Source of the DNA: Brevundimonas sp.
GTDB taxonomy: Bacteria; Pseudomonadota; Alphaproteobacteria; Caulobacterales; Caulobacteraceae
NCBI GenBank assembly: GCA_024711185.1
Contig: JANJTI010000343.1
Span: 1-9,909 of the forward strand
Length of the DNA stretch: 9,909 nucleotides
Reading direction: 5' to 3'
The notes under the pieces: model-generated
Database searches by the model: none
What the model saw: only the letters and a program-made list of their open reading frames with translations
What the model was told of the DNA's origin: nothing
In this document: positions 5,327 to 9,909 of the stretch, one piece after another
How the letters are laid out: each line of letters opens with the position of its first letter
Numbering within the stretch: the first letter of the stretch is position 1
Program-made: the position numbers and the translations under genes

Positions 5327-6427
5327 ATGGGCGCCATGACCGACACCGCCTCCGGCCAAACCCCCGGCAAGACCCCCGTCACCGTGCTCACCGGCTATCT
5401 CGGCGCCGGCAAGACCACGCTGCTGAACCGCATCCTCACCGAGGACCACGGCAAGCGCTACGCCGTCATCGTCAACGAGTTCGGCGAGATCGGCATCGAC
5501 AACGATCTGGTGGTCGGCGCCGACGAGGACGTGTTCGAGATGAACAACGGCTGCGTCTGCTGCACCGTCCGCGGCGACCTGATCCGCGTCGTCAACGGGC
5601 TGATGAAGCGCCAGCGGCCGGGCAAGCCGGCCTTCGACGCCATCATCGTCGAGACGACCGGTCTGGCCGACCCCGGCCCCGTCGCCCAGACCTTCTTCGT
5701 CGACGACGAGGTCAAGGCGAAGACCGTGCTGGACAGCGTCACCGCCCTGGTCGACGCCAGGCACGTCATGGCGCGGCTGGACGACTCCCGTGAGGCGCGC
5801 GAGCAGGTCGCCTTCGCCGACCGGATCATCCTGAACAAGACCGACCTCGCCTCCGAGGACGAACTCGCCGCCGTCGAGGCCCGACTGCGGACGCTGAACC
5901 CGCTCGCCCCGATCGCCCGGGCGCAGCGGGCGAACGTGCCGCTCGACCAGGTGCTGGGTGTGCACGCCTTCGATCTGGAGCGGATCTCGGAGGTGCGGCC
6001 CGACTTCGTCAATCCGCCGCACGGGGCCGAGGGCCACGTGCACGACGAACACTGCGGCCACGACCATCACGACCACGACCACAGCCACGGGGATGAGCAC
6101 TCGCACGGTCCCCGCGGCCACGCCCACGAGGACGACATCCGGGGCGTCGCCCTGTCGCTCGACCGCCCGCTGGACGGCCAGAAATTCACCGCCTGGCTGG
6201 ACCGGCTGCTGGGCGAGCAGGGCCAGAACATCCTGCGCGCCAAGGGCATCATCGACGTCAAGGGCGAGGATCGCCGGCTGGTCTTCCAGGCGGTGCACAT
6301 GATCCTCGAAGGCGACCTGCAGAAGCCCTGGGGCGAGAAGGAGCGCCGCTGGTCGCGGGCGGTCTTCATCGGTCGCGATCTGGACGAGGCGGCGCTGAAG
6401 GCGGGCTTCGAGGCCTGCGCCGCATGA
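5327..6427 (+). CDS. CobW/COG0523 GTPase with His-rich metal-binding loop
   Basis: A G3E-family GTPase of the CobW/YjiA/ZNG1 type, whose members deliver or insert metals, often zinc. It has 366 residues. The Walker A motif is GYLGAGKTT (23-31), the ETTGLADP switch region is at 109-116 and NKTD (guanine specificity) at 170-173. The signature CxCC metal site is CVCC (76-79). Between the GTPase and the CobW C-terminal domain (about 272-362) lies a loop dense in His, Asp and Glu (232-268). Such His loops mark the zinc- or cobalt-binding members. The start is uncertain: ATG at 5327 (MGAMTD) or 5336 (MTDTAS), neither with a clear Shine-Dalgarno. It is the first gene of a coupled operon with DUF2093 and WD40 genes. 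Zinc is inferred from the CDF exporter nearby. Confidence 0.93.
   Translation: MGAMTDTASGQTPGKTPVTVLTGYLGAGKTTLLNRILTEDHGKRYAVIVNEFGEIGIDNDLVVGADEDVFEMNNGCVCCTVRGDLIRVVNGLMKRQRPGKPAFDAIIVETTGLADPGPVAQTFFVDDEVKAKTVLDSVTALVDARHVMARLDDSREAREQVAFADRIILNKTDLASEDELAAVEARLRTLNPLAPIARAQRANVPLDQVLGVHAFDLERISEVRPDFVNPPHGAEGHVHDEHCGHDHHDHDHSHGDEHSHGPRGHAHEDDIRGVALSLDRPLDGQKFTAWLDRLLGEQGQNILRAKGIIDVKGEDRRLVFQAVHMILEGDLQKPWGEKERRWSRAVFIGRDLDEAALKAGFEACAA
6058..6082 (+). repeat. 25-bp direct repeat, copy 2 (His/Asp tract)
   Basis: This stretch lies within the His-rich loop of the CobW-type GTPase and is identical to 3398-3422 in the CDF exporter gene, in the same reading phase. The matching peptide is HDHHDHDH. 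Flanking bases differ on both sides. Confidence 0.85.
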
Positions 6428-6642
6428 ACCCCCCGCCCCGCCCGCACCGGGAGGCCGTGGTCCGCTACGGCACGCCCGACTTCGACATCCTGCAGCCCGG
6501 CGAATTCGTCCGCTGCGCCGTCTCGGGGCGACCCATCCCGCTCGACCGCCTTCACTACTGGAGCGTGGAGCTTCAGGAGGCCTACGCCGCCCCCGAGTAC
6601 ATGACGCAGCGCTGGGTCGAGACCCACAGGACCGGCGCATGA
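6424..6642 (+). CDS. DUF2093 domain protein, 72 aa
   Basis: A small soluble protein that fits the alphaproteobacterial DUF2093 family, which has no known function. The recognisable core is [21 protein letters not shown] followed by [14 protein letters not shown] (about 23-58). A single cysteine (Cys31) is in the core. Its ATG overlaps the stop of the CobW-type gene as ATGA (6424-6427), and its own stop overlaps the start of the WD40 gene in the same way. It therefore depends on translational coupling, and no strong ribosome binding site is needed or seen. Being placed between a metal-chaperone GTPase and a WD40 scaffold suggests a shared process, which is inference only. Confidence 0.85.
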   Translation: MNPPPRPHREAVVRYGTPDFDILQPGEFVRCAVSGRPIPLDRLHYWSVELQEAYAAPEYMTQRWVETHRTGA

Positions 6643-7604
6643 GCCGCTTCCAGTTCGACGCCCGGCCCACCGCCGCCCTGTTCGATCGCACCGGCGCCGC
6701 CTTCGCCCTCGGCGACGGCTCGGTGCGCTTTGAGGGCGGCGAGTTCAGCGCCGCCCACGACGGGGCCATCCTGTGCGCCGCGGTCCATCCCTCCGGGGAC
6801 GGCGTGGTCACCGGCGGCGACGACGGCCGGGTGATCTGCCACCGCCGCGGCGAGGCCGGGCTGCTGGCGACGGCCAAGGGCGCCTGGATCGACGCCATGG
6901 ACGCCTCGGCCGAAAGCGGACTGATCGCCTTTTCCCACGGCCGCACCCTGTCCGTGATCGATGCGAAGGACGCCGCCTTCCGCCGCGACTTCCGGCACGA
7001 ACGCACCGTCTCCGGCGTCGCCTTCGAGCCCAGGGGCCGACGCATCGCGACCTCGACCTACGGCGGCGCGGCCCTGTGGTTCGCGCGCATCGCCGACCAG
7101 AAGCCGACCCTGCTGAAGTGGGCCGGCTCGCACACCGGCGTCGCCTTCTCGCCGGACGGCGCCTTCGTGGTCACCGCCATGCAGGACAACCAGCTGCACG
7201 GCTGGCGGCTGAAGGACCAGAAGAACCTGCGCATGGGGGGCTATCCGGCCAAGGTGAAGTCGGTCGCCTTCCTGGCCAATGGCCAGCTGATGGCCACCTC
7301 CGGCGCCCAGGGCGCGGTGCTGTGGCCCTTCATCGGCGCAAACGGCCCGATGGGGCGCGAGGCCACCGAGATCGGCTACGACGAGGGCAGTCACGTCGCC
7401 CTGGTCGCGGCCCGTCCGAAGCATGGCGTGCTGGCCGCCGGGCTCAGCGACGGTCGCGTCTGGCTGGCCGACCCGGCCGGACAGGGGCTGAACTTCCTCA
7501 AGGCCGAGCGGGGCGCGCCGATCGTCGCCCTGGCCATGAGCGAGGACGCCCGTCGCGTCGCCTGGGCCGACGAGGACGGCTGCGCGGGCGTCGCCGACGT
7601 CTGA
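6639..7604 (+). CDS. WD40-repeat beta-propeller protein
   Basis: A 321-residue protein with no signal peptide or membrane helix, so probably a cytoplasmic scaffold. Degenerate WD40-type units recur, for example VHPSGDGVVTGGDDGRVICHR (near 49-69), FEPRGRRIATSTYGGAALWF (129-148), FSPDGAFVVTAMQDNQLHGW (170-189), VLAAGLSDGRVWLADP (264-279) and MSEDARRVAWADEDG (300-314). The length suits a single seven-bladed propeller. There is no catalytic domain, so its role is most likely protein binding. The start overlaps the DUF2093 stop as ATGA (6639-6642), the second such overlap in this operon. The function is unknown; partnership with the CobW-type GTPase is inferred from the coupling. Confidence 0.87.
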   Translation: MSRFQFDARPTAALFDRTGAAFALGDGSVRFEGGEFSAAHDGAILCAAVHPSGDGVVTGGDDGRVICHRRGEAGLLATAKGAWIDAMDASAESGLIAFSHGRTLSVIDAKDAAFRRDFRHERTVSGVAFEPRGRRIATSTYGGAALWFARIADQKPTLLKWAGSHTGVAFSPDGAFVVTAMQDNQLHGWRLKDQKNLRMGGYPAKVKSVAFLANGQLMATSGAQGAVLWPFIGANGPMGREATEIGYDEGSHVALVAARPKHGVLAAGLSDGRVWLADPAGQGLNFLKAERGAPIVALAMSEDARRVAWADEDGCAGVADV

Positions 7605-7643
7605 TCGCTTGCATACGGCGACGCTGTCGGGCGACATCCGTTC

Positions 7644-8381
7644 ATGGACACCCAGCCCCCGCGCCTGAGGCGGAAACGGCCGCTGCTCACCGCCGTTCTG
7701 GCGCTGGGCCTGCTGCTGCTCAGCGGCGTGGTGGCCTACGCCGTCGTGCCGCCGCCGGCGACCTTCCTGATGACCACGCGAGCCATCGAGGGCGAAGGCC
7801 TGTCGCGACGCTGGCGCTCGCTGGACGACATCTCGCCACGGCTGGTCGAGGCGGTGATCGCCGCCGAGGACTCCACCTTCTGCAGCCACCACGGCTTCGA
7901 CATGAAGGCCATCGAACAGGCGCTGAAGGCCAATGCACGGGCGGAGAAGCGCGGCTCCGGCCGCGTCCGCGGCGGCTCGACCATCAGCCAGCAGACGGCC
8001 AAGAACGTCTTCCTGTGGCCAGGCCGCGACTGGATCCGCAAGGGACTGGAGGCCGGTTACACCCTCGCCATCGAGGTGGTCTGGGGCAAGCGACGGATCA
8101 TGGAGGTCTACCTCAACGTCGCCGAGTGGGGGCCGGGCGTGTACGGGGCCGAGGCGGCCGCACGGCACTGGTTCGGCAAGGGCGCTGACGAATTGACCCC
8201 GCGAGAGGCGGCGCGACTGGCGGCCATTCTCCCCGCCCCGCGCCGCTACAACGCCGGCGCCCCGGGGCCTTACGTGCGTCGCCGCGCCGCGCGCATCCAG
8301 GCCGCCATGGGCACGGTCCGCAACGATGGCCTCGCCGCCTGCGTATTCCTCCCCGTCCCTGGGGAGGGGGACCGCGCGTAG
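7644..8381 (+). CDS. mtgA: Monofunctional peptidoglycan glycosyltransferase MtgA
   Basis: It polymerises lipid II into glycan strands in the periplasm (GT51 family) without a transpeptidase domain. It has 245 residues, normal for MtgA. A short basic N-terminus precedes a single anchor helix (about 13-35). The GT51 motifs follow in order: EDSTFCSHHGFD (75-86, catalytic Glu75), GGSTISQQTAKN (110-121), RKGLEAGYTLAIE (132-144) and RIMEVYLNVAEWG (151-163). GAEAAARHWFGK and PREAARLAAILPAPRRYN complete the domain. The last 11 residues (FLPVPGEGDRA) and the stop codon are encoded by a palindromic repeat, so the native end was probably near AACV. It lies 39 bases after the WD40 gene with no strong Shine-Dalgarno; it may be read from the upstream operon or from an unseen promoter. 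Confidence 0.94.
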   Translation: MDTQPPRLRRKRPLLTAVLALGLLLLSGVVAYAVVPPPATFLMTTRAIEGEGLSRRWRSLDDISPRLVEAVIAAEDSTFCSHHGFDMKAIEQALKANARAEKRGSGRVRGGSTISQQTAKNVFLWPGRDWIRKGLEAGYTLAIEVVWGKRRIMEVYLNVAEWGPGVYGAEAAARHWFGKGADELTPREAARLAAILPAPRRYNAGAPGPYVRRRAARIQAAMGTVRNDGLAACVFLPVPGEGDRA

Positions 8382-8404
8382 CGTGGCGGAGGGGCCGAAC
8401 GGCC
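8348..8404. repeat. GC-rich palindromic repeat at the mtgA 3' end
   Basis: Three consecutive stem-loops are visible: CCTCCCC / GGGGAGG (8348-8354 with 8361-8367), CCGCGC / GCGTGG with one G-U pair (8372-8377 with 8381-8386) and GGCC / GGCC around GAAC (8393-8404). The second stem holds the mtgA stop codon. The order of a CCTCCCC...GGGGAGGGGGACCGCG block and a later GGAGGGG block resembles dispersed intergenic palindromes that I recall from Caulobacterales and related genomes. Only one copy is in this window, so its repeat status rests on that recall. It may also help to end or protect mtgA transcripts. Confidence 0.6.
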
Positions 8405-8476
8405 GCGCTTGACCTTACGGCCCCGCTCGCGTCCCTTGCCGGCCGCACGCGGCGGAACGACCGCGAAGGAGGAAGC

Positions 8477-9909
8477 ATGAAGCGCCAACTGATGACCGCC
8501 GCCGCCATCTGCGCCCTGGGGCTCGGCCTTGCCGCCTGCGCCGGCACGGGAATGAGCCAGACGGCCGCCGCCGCTCCCGCCCGGACCGCTGCTGCGGCGC
8601 CGGACTTCCCGGTCACCCCGGCGGGGGCCGTCGCCTTCGTGGCCAGCGCCGAGGAGCGCCTCGCCGCCCTCTCGGAAGAGGCGGCGCGCATTCAGTGGAC
8701 CCGCGCCACCAACATCACCTTCGACACCATGTGGCTGGAGTCGAGGATCAACGCCGAATACACCGAACTGCAGGTCGAGCTGGCCAACAAGGCCGCGGCC
8801 TTCAACGAGGTGCAGGTCTCCGGGGACGTCCGCCGCAAGCTGAACCTGCTGCGCCTCGGCATCGTCCTGCCGGCGCCGAACCGGCCCGGCGCGGCGACGG
8901 AGCTGGCCGAGATCACCACCCGGCTGGACTCGACCTACGCCACCGGCAAGTTCGAGTACAAGGGCGAGGAGATCACCCTCGACCAGGCCAATATCCTGAT
9001 CGCCGAAAGCCGCGATCCTGCCGAGACCCGGGCGCTCTACGAGGGCTGGCGCACCGTCTCGCCGCAAATGGCGCCCGACTACGCCCGCATGGTCGAGATC
9101 GCCAACGAGGGGGCCCGCGAACTGGGCTTCGCCGACACCGGGGCCATGTGGCGCGCCGGCTACGATATGGAGCCCGACGCCTTCGCCGCCGAGACCGACC
9201 GGCTGTGGGAGCAGGTCAGGCCCTTCTACGAGAACCTGCACTGCTACGTGCGCGGCCGCTTGAACGCGAAATATGGCGACGCGGTGCAGCCCGACCAGGG
9301 TCCGATCCGCGCCGACCTGCTCGGCAACATGTGGTCGCAGCAATGGGGCAACATCTACGACGTCGTCGCGCCCGCCGCCGGCGGAGAGTCCAGCTACGAC
9401 CTGACGGAGCTGCTGCGACGGCAGAACTACGACGCCTCGCGCATGGTGCGGACCGGCGAGGGATTCTACACCTCGCTGGGTCTCGCGCCGCTGCCGCAAA
9501 CCTTCTGGGAACGGTCGATGATCGTCCGGCCGGAGGGTCGCGAGGTGGTTTGTCACGCCTCGGCCTGGGACCTCGACAACGCCGAGGACATCCGCATCAA
9601 GATGTGCACCCAGGTGAATGCGGACGACTTCTACACCGTCCACCACGAGCTGGGGCACAACTACTACCAGCGCGCCTACAAGGATCAGCCCTTCCTGTTC
9701 AAGAACGGGGCGAACGACGGCTTCCACGAAGCGATCGGCGACTTCGTGGGCCTGTCGGCGACCACGCCGACCTACCTGAACCAGATCGGCCTCCTCGACC
9801 GGGTGCCGGGCGAGGAAGAGGACATCCCGTTCCTGCTCAAGATGGCGCTCGACAAGATCGCCTTCCTGCCATTCGGCCTGATGGTCGATCGCTGGCGCTG
9901 GGACGTCTT
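8477..9909 (+). CDS. Peptidase M2 (ACE-like) lipoprotein, 3'-truncated
   Basis: A zinc metallopeptidase of family M2, the angiotensin-converting-enzyme family, which removes C-terminal dipeptides from peptides. The first 477 residues of an expected 600 or so are visible, and the frame stays open to the window edge. AAGGAGG lies 4 bases before the ATG. The N-terminus is a lipoprotein signal with lipobox LAAC and Cys21 as the lipidated residue, followed by an Ala-rich linker. The zinc site is HHELGH (389-394; ligands His390 and His394, catalytic Glu391) with third ligand Glu418 in GFHEAIGD. The 24-residue spacing from the second His to this Glu equals that of human ACE. YKDQP follows as in ACE. 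It is probably anchored in the envelope for peptide degradation or scavenging. The 95-base gap before it holds the palindromic repeat and no clear promoter. Confidence 0.95.
   Translation, partial: MKRQLMTAAAICALGLGLAACAGTGMSQTAAAAPARTAAAAPDFPVTPAGAVAFVASAEERLAALSEEAARIQWTRATNITFDTMWLESRINAEYTELQVELANKAAAFNEVQVSGDVRRKLNLLRLGIVLPAPNRPGAATELAEITTRLDSTYATGKFEYKGEEITLDQANILIAESRDPAETRALYEGWRTVSPQMAPDYARMVEIANEGARELGFADTGAMWRAGYDMEPDAFAAETDRLWEQVRPFYENLHCYVRGRLNAKYGDAVQPDQGPIRADLLGNMWSQQWGNIYDVVAPAAGGESSYDLTELLRRQNYDASRMVRTGEGFYTSLGLAPLPQTFWERSMIVRPEGREVVCHASAWDLDNAEDIRIKMCTQVNADDFYTVHHELGHNYYQRAYKDQPFLFKNGANDGFHEAIGDFVGLSATTPTYLNQIGLLDRVPGEEEDIPFLLKMALDKIAFLPFGLMVDRWRWDV

Noticed and set aside
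5303..7045. A 580-codon antisense ORF over the CobW-type operon
   Set aside because: The sense genes carry clear motifs (Walker A, CVCC, NKTD) and coupled starts; the antisense product is a compositional shadow.
8409..8437. TTGACC at 8409-8414 as a -35 box for the M2 peptidase gene
   Set aside because: The sequence 17 bases further on (TCCCTT) is a poor -10, so a promoter here is not supported.
6582..9727. Two long antisense ORFs (6582-8168 and 8270-9727)
   Set aside because: They lie opposite the WD40, mtgA and M2 peptidase genes, whose motifs are unmistakable, and have no domain features of their own.

Overview
The window is very GC-rich, with short intergenic gaps and overlapping genes, and looks like chromosomal DNA of an alphaproteobacterium. 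Caulobacterales (a Brevundimonas- or Caulobacter-like organism) fits best. The clues are an L21 with a long Ala/Lys tail, a BA14K-type secreted protein, a DUF2093 protein, an M2 dipeptidase lipoprotein and a Caulobacterales-style GC-rich palindromic repeat. This placement rests on recalled family knowledge, not on a database search.

Layout. 1-603 (+): 3' end of a secreted Gly/Tyr/Arg-rich protein with a BA14K-like C-terminus. 731-928 (+): a 65-residue single-helix protein. It converges on a GNAT acetyltransferase (935-1480, -), and an 11-bp perfect inverted repeat holds both stop codons. 1636-2511 (-): the rplU-rpmA ribosomal operon, with a good promoter, a hairpin at the start of its leader and a strong intrinsic terminator that separates it from the GNAT gene. 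2717-4343 (+): a two-gene metal-transport unit made of a NiCoT/UreH-like six-helix protein and a His-rich zinc-type CDF exporter. 4344-5255 (-): an exported aspartic-protease-like protein with two lobes, whose stop codon abuts the CDF stop. 5327-7604 (+): a tightly coupled operon of a CobW-type GTPase with a His-rich loop, a DUF2093 protein and a WD40 protein, joined by two ATGA overlaps. mtgA (7644-8381, +) follows on the same strand and ends inside a palindromic repeat. 8477-9909 (+): the first 477 residues of an ACE-like M2 peptidase lipoprotein, cut by the window edge.

How they work together. The middle of the window is a plausible zinc-handling neighbourhood, with an exporter, a membrane partner and a CobW-type metallochaperone GTPase. 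The exporter and the GTPase each carry a His/Asp-rich metal-binding tract, and the two tracts share an exact 25-base DNA match. The rest is housekeeping (ribosome, peptidoglycan synthesis) and envelope or secreted proteins.

No gene-free stretch exceeds about 205 bases, and each gap's contents are described below. I saw no rRNA, tRNA, insertion sequence, phage gene or CRISPR array. I found no clearly new multi-gene system. The most unusual items are the repeat-derived end of mtgA, the bilobal protease-like protein, the operator-like site before the metal genes and the structured rplU leader.
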